From: Heterodera schachtii
Taxonomy: Eukaryota > Nematoda > Chromadorea > Rhabditida > Heteroderidae
Assembly (NCBI GenBank): GCA_023374025.1
Contig: SIJG01000163.1
Location: forward strand, 18,785 to 82,784
Length of the DNA stretch: 64,000 nucleotides
Reading direction: 5' to 3'
This document shows, in pieces, positions 22,205 through 34,071 of the stretch. The position numbers were made by a program, and so were the translations under genes. The notes beneath the pieces were generated by a model that made no database searches, was not told where the DNA came from, and saw only the letters and a program-made list of their open reading frames with translations. Within the stretch, counting starts at the first letter, position 1. Each line of letters starts with the position of its first letter.

Positions 22205-22855
22205 CACGAAAAATGAGGGGTTGAGGTTCGAATCCCCTCCATGAAATTTATTTTTTTTCGGGGAAAAAATACAAAAATTATAGAAAATTTTGCCATAAAG
22301 GCACATGAATATTGCTTATATCATTTGTAAAACTTTTGAAGAACAGGAAAACTGGTTTTCTAATCAAAATTTGGTAAAATATTTAAAATAAATTCCGTTT
22401 TTTTTTCGAAATTAATGGTAAAAAATTAATTTTTAAATATTTAAAATCGGTCTTAAGAGTGTAAGGAATTTACCGATGACTGACTGACCAAATAGTTGGT
22501 CGGCACATAGCCCTCCGCATTGGATTGCAAACACGAAAAATAGGGGGTGGAGGTTCGAGTCCCCTCCATGAAATTATTTTTTTCCAAAAAAATTCCGTCA
22601 TTTTTTTGTAGAAAAAATTTGCCATAAACTCTCATTAATATTGCTTATTATGTCATCATTTGTTTTGAAGAACAGAAAAGCTCTTTTCTAATCAAAATTT
22701 GATAAAATTGACAAAAATGGAATTTTCCAAAATTAATGGTAAAATAAAAAAAATCCATTTTCCCATTCGGTCGTAAGAGTGTGTAAGGAATTTGCCGATG
22801 ACTGACTGACCAAATAGCTGGTCGGCACATAGCCTTCCGCGTTCGATTGCATGTG
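22205..22855. repeat. Tandem duplication of the TOCA last exon and flank
   Basis: Two diverged units of about 320 bp, roughly 22205-22535 and 22540-22855. Each contains GGAGGTTCGAGTCCCCTCC or a close form, an AT-rich stretch with GAAGAACAG, and an exon end reading (minus) [21 protein letters not shown]. The proximal unit (nearer 22.85 kb) continues out of phase after a two-base difference. The distal unit stops cleanly after LHS at 22453. The tRNA B-box-like GGTTCGAATCCCC is on the plus strand. Confidence 0.75.
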
Positions 22856-25800
22856 CCGCACCCGCGTCCACCCGTCGCCCACGTCACGCTCCAGCAACAA
22901 CAGCTCGTCCCCCTCCCTTATCGAAATGGTTGTGCCGCCCCACTTCGTCCGTCGCTTCGTAGGCAAATCTTTTTTAGGGGGGGGGGGAATTCGAAAATTT
23001 GAGAAATTTAATAAAAATTTAAATAGTGGTGTACACATTTGATGGAAACCCTCCCCCGGATTTGTTACCCACTGAAACTTTTTTCAACAAAAAAAAACTT
23101 AGAAAAATTTTTTAAAGAAAATTTCAAAAATTGAGAAAATTTTCAGCGATTTTTTTTTAAATTTTTTTTGTTGAAAAAACAATAATTCACATGACTTTCT
23201 AAAGTTTGAAAACAAAATTAAACTGAAGAAAAATAGATTTTAGAAACTATGACAAAAATAATTGCCCTCCCCCCCCAAAAAAAAAGCACATTGCCCCCCA
23301 GTATATCATCAAGTTCAAGCAGTACATTGCGATTGCCGTGCCCAGCACAAAGGCCTGTGACTGTTGCGGCGGCGGTTGCGCATTTTGCTGATTTTGTTGT
23401 TGTTGCGGTGGCACCACCGCCGTCGGTTGTGGCGCCATCGACGACGGCGGCGGGTCGCACTCCTCGTAAAACATTTCACCGGTGGCCGAGCCGGCGTCAC
23501 TGCTGTGCTGTGGCAACGATGCGGTTGAAGCAGCGTTGGTCGAATGATTGTTGTGATGATTTTGATGAGGATGAAGCATTGTTAGCGAAGGTGCCGTCGT
23601 GGCGGCTGTCGCGTTTGTCGTCAGCATGGCACCGCTTGCGGAATGGTGAAAAGTGCCACCGCCACCGTTGTTCATCTGCTGCTGCTGTTGTTGCTGTGCG
23701 GATGGCACTGAAAAATAGAGAAATTCTCGAAATTCGCCATTTTGGGGGGGGGGGATCGGGATCCCGACAAATCGCGATTTAAATCCTGGTAATCAACCAA
23801 GTGCCAATCCCGAAACCCCGACTTTTCCAAAATTCGGGGCTCTATAGGGAGGGCATGACAAAAGGCATGGATGGCATTTCTTTCATCCCATTACCATGCG
23901 GCGGTCGTCCGCCGTTCACCAACGCCGGGGCACCGCCACCGTTGGCGGCGTTCATTGACAGCACCAGGGACGTGGCTCCGTCGGCGGACGAAATGGAGGA
24001 CGCCTCGGAGTAGGAGGAGGCGCGGTGCTGTTGCAGCGTGTGGTGGTGGTTGTCCGCACCGGCACCGCCCAAATGAGTACCACCAGCGGCACCGCCACCG
24101 CCATTGAAACGACCTGAGCGGACAAATAATCATTGGCACATAATTTTTAAGAGGCAGGCAATGGCGGGGGGGGGGGAGTGCCGTTTTAGAAATTTTTTCC
24201 CGAAAACCCCGACAGGTAAAGGCCTAAAATTTTTATTTTTCGACAAAATCCCCAAGGATAAATATTTGCAAAAAATAGCAAAATTTGTGAGAGGGTTGTA
24301 ACATGTGACAGGATTTCCGAATTCGAATAAATTTTTTGACATTTTACCCCCTCCAAAAAAATTTTTTGGATTCCCAAGACAGACAGACACAGACTGGCGA
24401 ATAAATTTTTAATTTTTCGGCACTAACCGCTGCCTCCACCATTCTGATGCACGTGCCGCCGCCGTTCTTCAGTTTACCAAGCGTTGCGCCGCTGCCGGCA
24501 CTGCCCCGGGGCGACGAGCCGGGCGACGAATGTGCCGTTGCGGTGGCGTAGTGTTGTTGCTGTTGGTGGGCAGCACCACCCAACGGTTGGTTGAGCTCGC
24601 CTTGCGCCATTTGGAGCAACTCCTTTAAATTAGTAGGTCAATGAATGTTATTTAAATCCCCCCCCCCGCCGATAATTTTTTTTAAAAATTCTAATTAGAA
24701 AATTTTCAAAAAAAATTTTTTTTTAGGAAATTTTCTATCGGTTTTTTCTAAAATTATGTTTTTTTGAATTTTGCTTTGCCATGCCTTGAATCGCTGAATT
24801 TGCTGCTGGAAGTATGTGCATCTCCTGTTGGTTCTGCAACAACTTCTCCGCCACCTAAATGCATTTATTGTTTCTTAATTTAAATATTGTTTATTTGTTC
24901 AAATTCACTCAAAAAAATTAAAAATTTAAAGGAATTTGTGGCTCCAAAAACTTTGAATTTTTTTTTGAATTTACGTTGAAAAAATGGCACCGGAAAAAAT
25001 TTGATAAAAAAGTTTACTTAAACCAAAAAATGCCACACGCTTACTGCCCTCCGTGGCATAAAATGCCATCCCTGGTGGCCCTCGGCCCACCTTTGTCGGG
25101 TCGCCCAACTGCGGGTTTTGGCTGTACGCCACGTGCATCCGCTGCATGCCCGCCTGGGACTGGTCCTTGATGTTCAGGTCGGCCTCCAACTCCTCCAGCT
25201 TCTGTTGGATTTTTCGGCACCGCTGCTGCGGTGGCAAATTGCCGTACTCACTGCCGCCGCCGGGGATGGCACCGCCGCCATTTGTGCCAACGCCGCCCAC
25301 ACTGTACGGACCACCGCCGGAACCATTGCTCTGTGGGGGAAAATTACACAAAAATTAGTTTTTAAAAATAATAAAAAAAACTTTTTTTTTAAATTTTTAT
25401 TAAAACAAAAAATAAGCCAAAAAAAAAGAATACGAAAAACAAAAATATAAATTAGTCTAGTAATTAAACATAAAAATTTAAAAAAAAATTGCAAGCCCCG
25501 TAGGGGTCTCGATCCCCTGACCTTGAGATTAAAAGTCTCACGCTCTACCAACTGAGCTAACGAGGCCACATGAAAGGCCAATATTCAAATAAATAAATAG
25601 CATATTAAAAAGATATTTGCATGGATTTAAAATTAATATATCCACCTTTTGCTTCCAAGCAAACTTCGTAAAATTGGAATTTTCTCATTGAAAATTAGGT
25701 ATCCTCTCAATAAAATAAAATAAATTAAAAAATACAAAAAACCCACAAAAATATTTGAAAAATTATTCTAATGGCCAAAAATCGGCCCGGTTTTATAATA

Positions 25801-28715
25801 TCGACACCTTGCCGTTGCTGTTGGAAGTGCCGAACAATTTCAACGACTGTTTCCTCGGCACGCCGCCCTTCCCATTGGCACCTTTGCCCTTGTCCGACGG
25901 CCGTTTCATTGTGGCACCGTCATATGATTCGGCACCGTCCTGGAGAACATCAGCCGGATCACCTGAAACATTAGGCGTTAGGGAGGTACAAAATGCCAAA
26001 TTAGGGTTAAAAAAAATTTGAAAAATATATTTTTAAATATAAAATGTCGTGTCCCATAGGAGGAAAAACCGAAATGGCTTTTTTGGGGATGGAATTTTGA
26101 GTTAAAATTTTTTTTGATGCTTTTCGGACTGACCCAAATCCTCAAATTCGAAGTCCAACGGATGTGCAAAGCCGGTTTTGGTCTGTTCAACAACCGCCAC
26201 CGTGTCCTTCTCCGGATTGATTGTCCCAATTGCTGTGTTCATGTCCGAATAACACCTGAAAAAAATGGGAAATATAAAATTGGTTGGGTTAATTGTGCAA
26301 TTTTACCGGGACTGATTGGACAAAACCACCCATTGAAAGCGGCAAAAAACGGATTAAAAATGCCAAAAATTAGTGGGTAAAAAATGGCTGGTTGAGTTGG
26401 GCCAATTTTTTTTTTTGTCGCCACTGATTGAACAGCCATTCCATGAAAGCGGCAAAAAATGGCATTAATAATGCCAGAAATTAGGGGTGAATTGTGCCAA
26501 ATTTGTCGGCACTATGACCACCGACCTTTGGATGATGTTGAGGACGCCCGTCTCCGCCGCCACACAGTCAATCATCGCTTTTCGGCTGAATTCAATGCGT
26601 TCAATGTCCAGCTGGCGCATCTGCTCAAGCAGTTGTGGCATCATGATGTTGAAGTGCTCAAACTTGGCCTTGTTGGTGGCGCCAAGGGCGGCGGCGTAAT
26701 TCTGAAAAAATTTGGGAAATTTTATAAAAAAAAAAATTTCCGAATTTTAAGATTTTCAACATGAAAAAGGCCCCACCACATGGTTCAAGACCGGACGGAA
26801 GACCGGGGATTCATCGGGGTCCGTAATTCGGCTACATTTTAAAAGATGCACCCGGACCGAGACCCCAAAAAACCGGACGAATTTCAAGCCAGAAACCCGG
26901 CGTCCAGCGGCAGTTTTCGAATCCTGGTCCCATATAATACCAAGGGGTTATTTATTCAATGTTTAAAAGTGCCAAAAATCGGTCAAGTGAACCGAATATA
27001 TGGCAAATTCGTTTATTTATATATTTTTTTGAAAATTCCGTTGAAAATTTGGCCATCCATCCTCCATGTCATTTTGCCTGGCACTCGCCTGCTTGCTCTG
27101 CTCACAAATGCCGTTCTTCGTGTTCACATTTTGCCGTGCCTTCTCCAGGTCCATCCTGGTGATGTACATGTTCTTCTCCGCCTTGGCACATTTCGTGTGT
27201 GCCCCTTGCGCATCGGAATGGGCCTTTCTACAAAAAAAGAATTAATAAATACTGACGAACAAATTTTTGGCATACGAAATTTGGCACACAAATGCCATTT
27301 ACAATTAATATAATTGAAACAAAAAATGTGTCCAAAGGCTAATAAAGTCAAACGTTTCCATTTCCATTTTTTTTTTGAAAAATAGAGTCATTTTCAATTT
27401 GTCCAAAAGATCGCTGAAAAAAAATCAAGTCCTGGCCTAATCCTTTAAACTTTTCTTAATAAAATTTCCAGTAAAGGAAATCTTTCAGTTTTTACAAAAA
27501 AAAAATCGGTTTTTTTTTGAAATTTTAAACCAAATTAAAAAAAAATTAAGTTAGGAAATCAATTTTCTTTCCGGTGACCAGTTTTGTGGGGGATGTGCAT
27601 CGTTTCAAATGATCCCACCAAACCAGGGTAATTAATTACAAAAATGCAATTTGAATTTACGCTTTGCATTTGGCCAATGTCCGTCTCCAATTTGTTGGGG
27701 GTCCCCCACCATTTTGTTGTCTCCCAATTTGCCCCCAATTTTCCTCACTCGTAGTTCTTCTTCTGCTTGACCAATTCGTCCGCCCTGGTCTGCATGTTCT
27801 TCTCCATCATCTCGTAGTCTTGGTACAGTTTTTTGCGTGTCGTCCTCAGTTGTCGGCACTTTTCCGTCAGTTGGGGGCACAGTTCGCTGCGCAACCGTTC
27901 GCCGATCACCTGAAAAACCCCGCAAAAAATCATACAAAAATATGACGAAAATTCTTACAAAATCCTCTGGCACCGTCCCTGGACAGTGAAGAGATTTGTG
28001 CCGGATTTTCCAAGATTTTATTTTGGATTGGCACCCAAATTTTGCCAAATTCCGCCCCCTCCCCGCCCCCCACTTCGTGTTGTGATGCCAATGCCTCCAT
28101 CTCAGCCAGCATGGTTTGGAATGCCATTGTGGTGGTGTACTGCTTGGCCTCCTCGCTGTCCTCATTCTTTTTGCCCCGTGAACGCTTTGCCAAACTTCTG
28201 CCAAAAGAAAAAGTGATTTCTTTGGCACAATTTGGCCATTTTAATTCGGCAATTAAAATTAGTGCCAATAATTAATTAATTGAATTAATTTTCACTGATG
28301 ATCAACTGACTTCAATTTGGACGCGTATTCCTCCTCGATGAGTGCGCGTTCCTTGGCAAATTGGCCGAACCGTTCCAAAAAGTCAATGCCACGCGAAGTG
28401 TGTGCCGAAACAAACGGTGCCTTGTCCTGGAAAGGCATTAAAAAGTGATTTAAAGCGTTTAGCCCAATAATCGCGGTTTAATTAATGAATTTTTAACGGC
28501 TAAAAATTTGAGTTAAATAGTTAAAAAATGTAAAAAAAATATACGTAAAAATGTGTTCATCAATTAAAAATTGTGTATAAAAAAGAACAGTAAAAAAAAT
28601 AATTTTGTTTGGGTTAAATAGGAAAAATGATATGTATTTGTTTTTATTCATTCCCATCCAATTTAAAATTAAAAAATTCTAGAAAAAATCTCACCTCCCA
28701 CATCCCCCCAAAAAG
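22453..28715 (-). CDS. toca-1: TOCA/CIP4/FBP17-type F-BAR, HR1, SH3 protein
   Basis: Exons with agreeing phases: 28426-28311, 28197-28074, 27909-27749, 27227-27089, 26701-26526, 26255-26134, 25962-25808, 25330-25091, then 24854, 24625, 24113 and 23707 onward, and the SH3 exon from about 22985. The F-BAR reads [36 protein letters not shown] and [14 protein letters not shown]. The HR1 region has [16 protein letters not shown] and [12 protein letters not shown]. The SH3 has [23 protein letters not shown] and EGYVPTSYL. The family couples membrane curvature to Cdc42 and actin nucleation during endocytosis. A 21-nt exon at 28715-28695 (ATG at 28703) may supply the usual N-terminal Trp. The region between HR1 and SH3 is unusually Gln/Gly/Ser-rich. 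Frame breaks near 24450 and 22945 fall in short homopolymers. Assignment to toca-1 versus toca-2 is not possible here. Confidence 0.88.
25494..25567 (-). tRNA. tRNA-Lys (anticodon UUU)
   Basis: On the minus strand GGCCTCG pairs with the 3' CGGGGCT allowing two wobble pairs. A D-arm with TTAGCTCAGTTGGTAGAGC, an anticodon arm TGAGA-CTTTTAA-TCTCA and a T-arm AGGGGATCGAGACCCCT are all intact. The loop gives anticodon TTT (lysine). It lies in the intron between the TOCA exons at 25808 and 25330, on the same strand as that gene. Confidence 0.93.
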
Positions 28716-28884
28716 CTATTTAAATAATTTAAAAAAAATAATTTTAAATTCGGTCGATTTCTGCCCTCCTCTCTGACCCCTGTTGATAAAATGATTAAAA
28801 AAATAAATGAATTTAAAATTTGGCAAAAATTTTATTTAAAAAAAGAATGGAATTTCATTCAACCCTTTTCAAACCGAATCCTTT

Positions 28885-31023
28885 CTACCATTTTTTTCTA
28901 ATTTTAATTTTCATATTCACATGATAAAACTGTTCGGGCCCCAAATATGTTTCGGCATAAATGCCGCCGACTCCATCCGCAGCATTGCCCGATGATGGCA
29001 CAGTTTTGCCACCATTCATCGCAGCGAAGCCCGCCCCATTTTCTGCTGGGGACGAAGTGAACAGTGAATAGAGTGCCGATGCCGAGCTGCTCAGCTCGGA
29101 GCTCAGTGAGCCAATCGTCAGTTTATGGGCCGCTTTTTGTGCCAACCGTTGGGCCCGACGGCTGAGCGTCGATTTGCCGTCCGCCACCACCGATGCCGAC
29201 GACGACCCACCACCACTAATGCCAATGCCATTCAGACAAATGTGTGAAGCGGCGGTTGAAATGCCATTTCCATTTCTCAGTCCAAAAATGCTTGGCCCTC
29301 CATTATTGAAAGCCGGGCCAACAATCAAACTGCCACCGCCGACGGCATTAGAGGAGGAGGACGATGATGACAAAAATGCCGCTTTTGATGAACCCTTCTT
29401 CAGAGTGCCTTCATTGTTGGTGCCACCACCGAAGCCGGCTGTGGCATAAATGCGCCCCTCTCGGCCATGGCCATCGGTTGTACAGCCAAATGAACTGATC
29501 GGCAACCGTTGGTAGTCCGGCAATTTCACTGCAACACCGCCGCTGCCGACAAGTGACAGCCGACGCTGGGGACGATTTGTGCCGGTGCCAATGCCACCAA
29601 CTTTTCCACATTGTTGTTTGACTGCTGGTTGAGCACGCCCGTCACACTGTAATGGAGGCCCTGATCAACAACAACAGGAACTGCAGCAATGGTGGACGAA
29701 GACCCGGCGCTGAAGCTGCTCTCGGTGCCAAAACTGTTCCGATTATTGTTGGTGCTTCCATTGTTGTTGGCATCAGAATTTGATCCCCCGTCGTTCAATG
29801 CTTTTCCCGCACCATTCCGCATTTGGTGATACTGCTGCTGATCATGATCAGCCTCCACTTTCGTCTGATCACCATCACTACCGTTGTTGCCGTAGTGCTG
29901 CTCCGTGTCGTCACCGTCGATCATCCCAATCATTTGTTGCTGTTGTTGTTGCGATTGTGCCACCACCGCCGGTTGTGATTTTGTAGCTGCTGCAGAGGAG
30001 GAGGGCAGTCACTGCCGTCCTTCTCAAGCCCCCCGTTCCTGTAGTTGCTGAACCAGCACCACCAGCAGCAGCAGCAGTTGTTCCTGTTCCGGCTCCACCA
30101 ATGTAAGTGGTTGTGGTGTGTGTGATCACTTTTGCTGCACCATCTCCTCCACCATCCACCACCACCACTACAAGTGCCATTTGAACTTTTGTTTTTGTTG
30201 CTGTCGAACACCGCCACCGTCGCCGTGTTCGTCGTTGTCGTCGATGAATTCACAGCTGCAGCACCACCACTACCACCACCATTATTGCCGTCACAATTGG
30301 CTTGTGCATAAATGCGATTGTGGTCGCGGTGGTGGTGGTGATGGTGGTGATGAGGGCGTGGATGATGATGATGCTCATCAACAGCAGCAACCGCCGCCCC
30401 ATTCCCAGCCCCATTGAGGACCGGCTTTTTCGGGATGAACGGCGGACGCGGTGGGTCCACCACAATTATCGCAGCCGCCCCCGCCCCCGACGACAACGAC
30501 TGTGCACCTCCTGCTGTTGTGGCTGATGATGATGAGGAAAAGCCTCCTGTTCCTCCTCCTCCCGCCCCTCCGGCGCTGCCGCCCATTCGCTTCGGTGGTC
30601 CTCCTCCTCCACCATCATCACCACCTCCATAGCCGTTGATAATTGAAGGCTGATGATAATGTTGCTGCTGCTGATTCTGGTTTGGTGGTGATGCCGTCCT
30701 TTTTGGTTGCTCTGTTGCTGATGCCGAAAATTATGCTGCTGGTGGTAATTTGGAAGATTATAATGGTGATTATGATCACGATGATCATTATCCTCTATCA
30801 ATGCCGGACTATGATAATGCCCCCCATTATTTTTGTTCAGCATGGCATTCGTCTGATGATTATGATGATGAGGCTGATGATGATGGTGGTAGTAACGGTG
30901 TTGCAGCTGCTGCTGCTGTTGGGCGGCAGCAGTTTCGGCACTAAGCGCCGCCGCCGCTTGCTGGGCCCGGCACTGTTGTTTGATCAGTGTTGATGATGAT
31001 GCCATTGTTGTCGTCGTTTCCAT
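28885..31023 (-). CDS. Low-complexity coding region upstream of the F-BAR exons
   Basis: The ATG at 31023 opens a Gln/His/Ala-rich frame (AAAALSAETAAAQQQQQ). It passes into Gly/Ser-rich (SSSSSATTAGGAQSLS), His-rich and Asn/Gln-rich stretches, then a non-repetitive end (KLPDYQRLPISSFGCT, YLGPEQFYH) near 28920. The frame changes several times. At least one change near 30700 would be removed by one more A in an A-run. Others, such as the CTCCTCCTCTGCAG acceptor near 29994, may be introns. After YLGPEQFYH a weak GTGAAT donor could join the F-BAR part. It may be the N-terminus of the TOCA-type protein or a separate gene. Confidence 0.45.
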
Positions 31024-31524
31024 AATGACGGCATTTCATTCATTATATAGCTGCACAACACACTGCGCAATGTGTGGTGGCGGTGGTGAAAGCATCAAAA
31101 CAACAACAATTGAGCAGCAGCCAATTCCGTTTTGTCGCTTATTACGGCGCGAATATTTGGCGGCGGCGTAATGATCGGCGGCAGAACACCAACACACAAA
31201 ACAAATAATAATAATTCCGGTCCTATATAACGGTGACAAAAAGCAATTTACAAAAATACAAAAAGTAACTGTTCATGTGATTGTATCTCTATGCTAATTA
31301 TGTTATTTGTTTTAATTAAAAAGCAATTAAAAATGTGTGCAATTAAATGAGAATGTGAGTGATCGGGTGAGAGTTGCACGGACTCTCTCTGATCAATGTG
31401 TAATTATGAATAATTTGATTGGCAAATGGAAATTATTCTGTTTATTCCAAGTCTCATATACAATAAACTTTACTACATATCAAGGCCACGGACAGAAGAG
31501 AGACATTTTTTTTTGTAATCGGTG

Positions 31525-31860
31525 GGAATTGATCAGCATTGTTTTAATATGGAATGATCGTGACACTGATCAGTTGAGGTGGGGGAATTCCGGTGAATTT
31601 GATCAATGTCCAACAATAATTTGTACTTTTTTCATGGAATTGATCAACATTGTTTAAAAAAAAATACGGAATGTGCATGACGCTGATCAGTGGAGGTGGT
31701 GGAATTTCGGTGAATTTGATCAATGTTCAACAAAAACAAATACTACAATCTATCAATTTGTATACTGGCAATCTGGAAATATGGCCAAATTTTACACTAC
31801 GGAATAATGATGACGCTGATCAATGGGGGGATGATTTGGCTGATTTGATCAATATTTTCT
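31525..31860. repeat. Tandem repeat rich in TGATCA, period about 110 bp
   Basis: Two good units and a partial third, each with GGAATTGATCA-CATTGTTT, then GAC-CTGATCAGT-GAGGTGG and GGTGAATTTGATCAATGT. Function unknown. It lies just upstream of the low-complexity region of the TOCA-type gene. Confidence 0.65.
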
Positions 31861-31999
31861 CTAATATTCAGTCGCCGATCAATTTGATGGACATAACTCC
31901 AATGATCGCATTATGTATTTTGTATTTGCATAAGAAATGCAGAAGAAGAGGTATTGTGGACATGGACAGTAAGTAAGTAAAGTCATGTGTGAGTGAGTG

Positions 32000-32024
32000 A
32001 GTGATGGATGGATGGATGGATGAT
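32000..32024. repeat. (TGGA)n microsatellite
   Basis: Five to six copies of TGGA/GATG in a row. No gene association seen. Confidence 0.8.
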
Positions 32025-33888
32025 GACAACGAGAGGTTGTGCATTCAGTTTTAAGTGGTCCGTCCGTCGGTCCGTCGTCCCCCGAGGGGTCCCCCGAATT
32101 CGGAAGAGTACAATAATAATGATTATAATAATGAGGAGGAGGAGGAGGAGGACCATTAGAAGCAAAAAAGAAAATGAAGAGGATTCCCCCCCCCCCCCCC
32201 CGCCACCCGTCCCCGTTAAGTTAACTCTAATTGTGTGGGCTCCTCCTTACCCCCCACCCCCTCTCCTCCCACAACGGCGGATCGCGCACAAAAGCGCAAA
32301 CACAAGAAAATTAATTCAAATTAAATCAGCTTTGTACATATAAAAATATAGATTTAAAAGGGATAAACAAAGCAACTCGAACCAAAGAAAGAAAAGATAT
32401 TCAAGAAAAATGATCAAGTTTTTTTTGAGATTTTTAATAGAAAATTTTGTCAAATTTCCGCAATTTTCCTCATTTTTCCCAAAAGAGGATGCGTGGGTGG
32501 GTGATATTAGAAATAATTGAAACTGGAACAAGCACAGCAGCAGCAGCAAAAGCTGCAGATGATCCAAATATGGTGAACGTCTCACGTTGTTTAAGCCCAC
32601 TTAAGGAGGAGAAAAAGGGATTTATTTAAGAGGAGCGGCGGTGGGAGCAACAATAATAATAAGACACGAAACATTGTGCATACAATAGACAAATGAGATT
32701 TATGTATGCTTATTGTATTGTTGAAATGAGAGATAGAGAGAGGGGAAAAAAAGTGAAAATTGTGCAGCTGATGGAGAAAATAGTGTGGCAAAATGAGAGG
32801 GAAGAGAAAAAGAGTGTGAGTGATCAGAGCGATCAGTGCTTATTTGCATAAAAAGTAAAGGAAGAAATGTGATCGGATGGAAATTTTAGAGAGAAGTGAT
32901 TCGAAAAAGTATCGAAAGATAATTATTGGAAGGGGGAGAGAAAGAGTGAGAGAAGCGATCAGAATCTCTTTCCTTTGTGGGATATTCTTAACCTGAATTT
33001 AAAGATGTCTGCCTTACTCCGTTTTATTGAAAATGGGGTTAAGCGGGACCGGATCAAAGGGGATTTTTTTGGGAAATTTAACGTTTGAAAAATAATTTTT
33101 TTTTTTTATCAAAGGCTATCGAGCAAGCACAGAATTTTAAATTAAACAACAGTCATCAGTGTCAAAGCAAACAGCAGGATTCGTAATAATTCTTATCAAG
33201 ATCCAGAAGATTTTTTTCTAGAGAAATGGATTCCGGCAACCAACAAAAAATGACCGACAAAGGAAATGAATTAAATAAAATTTGAATTTAAAAAAATAAA
33301 TCTCACAAAGGGGAGGGGAAAAGCACATCATCCTTCCATTCATTCATGCATGCCTTCCTTCCTTCACTTGGTCGGTCAAAATCTCAAACAAAATCAGCCC
33401 CAATTCCATGGCGCACCGCACCGCACCAACCAACAACACACTCGCGCACTTCACAACATCCCCATTGTCGCGCCCTCCCCATTTTTTTGCACCGCCAATG
33501 GTTCCGTACTTTTCAGTCTACCGCACCCCCCCCCCCCCTCTCCGCACATAAAGAAGCATTTGCCCTCCCCCCCCCTCCATCCGCTTCAGTTTCGATGTTA
33601 AATCGCCAGCCGCCGCTCGCTGCTTCTACTGCTGCTCGGATCGTTCATCCAGCACAAAGCTTCTTATTTCGATGGATGGGGAGGGAGTATGATTTAAATG
33701 AGGAAAAGGATAAAGCAGAAAGCACAAAAATGTTTAATGTCTGTTGTTGGCATTATGTAACAACAACAGACAGCAACAAAAAATGGGGGGGGTAGAAAAA
33801 GTAGAATTACAAGCAGAATTTAGCAAAAGTGTGGGAGAAAGAGGGATAAATGTGAAGGACATGGGAAAACTCCAAATTTGGCCGCTTC

Positions 33889-33946
33889 CGCCCATAGCTC
33901 AGCCGTTTAGGCATGGGTTCGATACCAGCCGGGTGCCGTTACCTTT
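33889..33946 (+). repeat. tRNA-like (degenerate) segment
   Basis: CCCATAGCTCAGCCGTTTAG resembles a tRNA D-arm/A-box and GGGTTCGATACCAGCC a T-arm/B-box. They are joined with no anticodon arm between them. Probably a tRNA-derived repeat, not a working tRNA. Confidence 0.45.
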
Positions 33947-34028
33947 TATATTAAAAATGCGCATATTTCAGAAAAAACACGCAAAATTCATCCTAATATA
34001 TTTTTTTGAAAAAATAATTTCAGAAAAG

Positions 34029-34029
<1 letters not shown>

Positions 34030-34070
<41 letters not shown>
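34030..34070. repeat. (GA)n microsatellite
   Basis: About 17 GA units in a row within an otherwise AT-rich stretch. Confidence 0.9.

Positions 34071-34071
<1 letters not shown>

Noticed and set aside
30118..30993. Plus-strand Met/Val/Ile-rich frames opposite the low-complexity region.
   Set aside because: They are complements of the minus-strand His/Gln/Asp codon repeats (CAT, CAG, GAT) and have no independent support.
33346..33795. Long plus-strand frame, Pro/Ser-rich.
   Set aside because: It crosses poly-C tracts and low-complexity sequence, has no domain and no consistent splice signals. It looks like a composition artefact.
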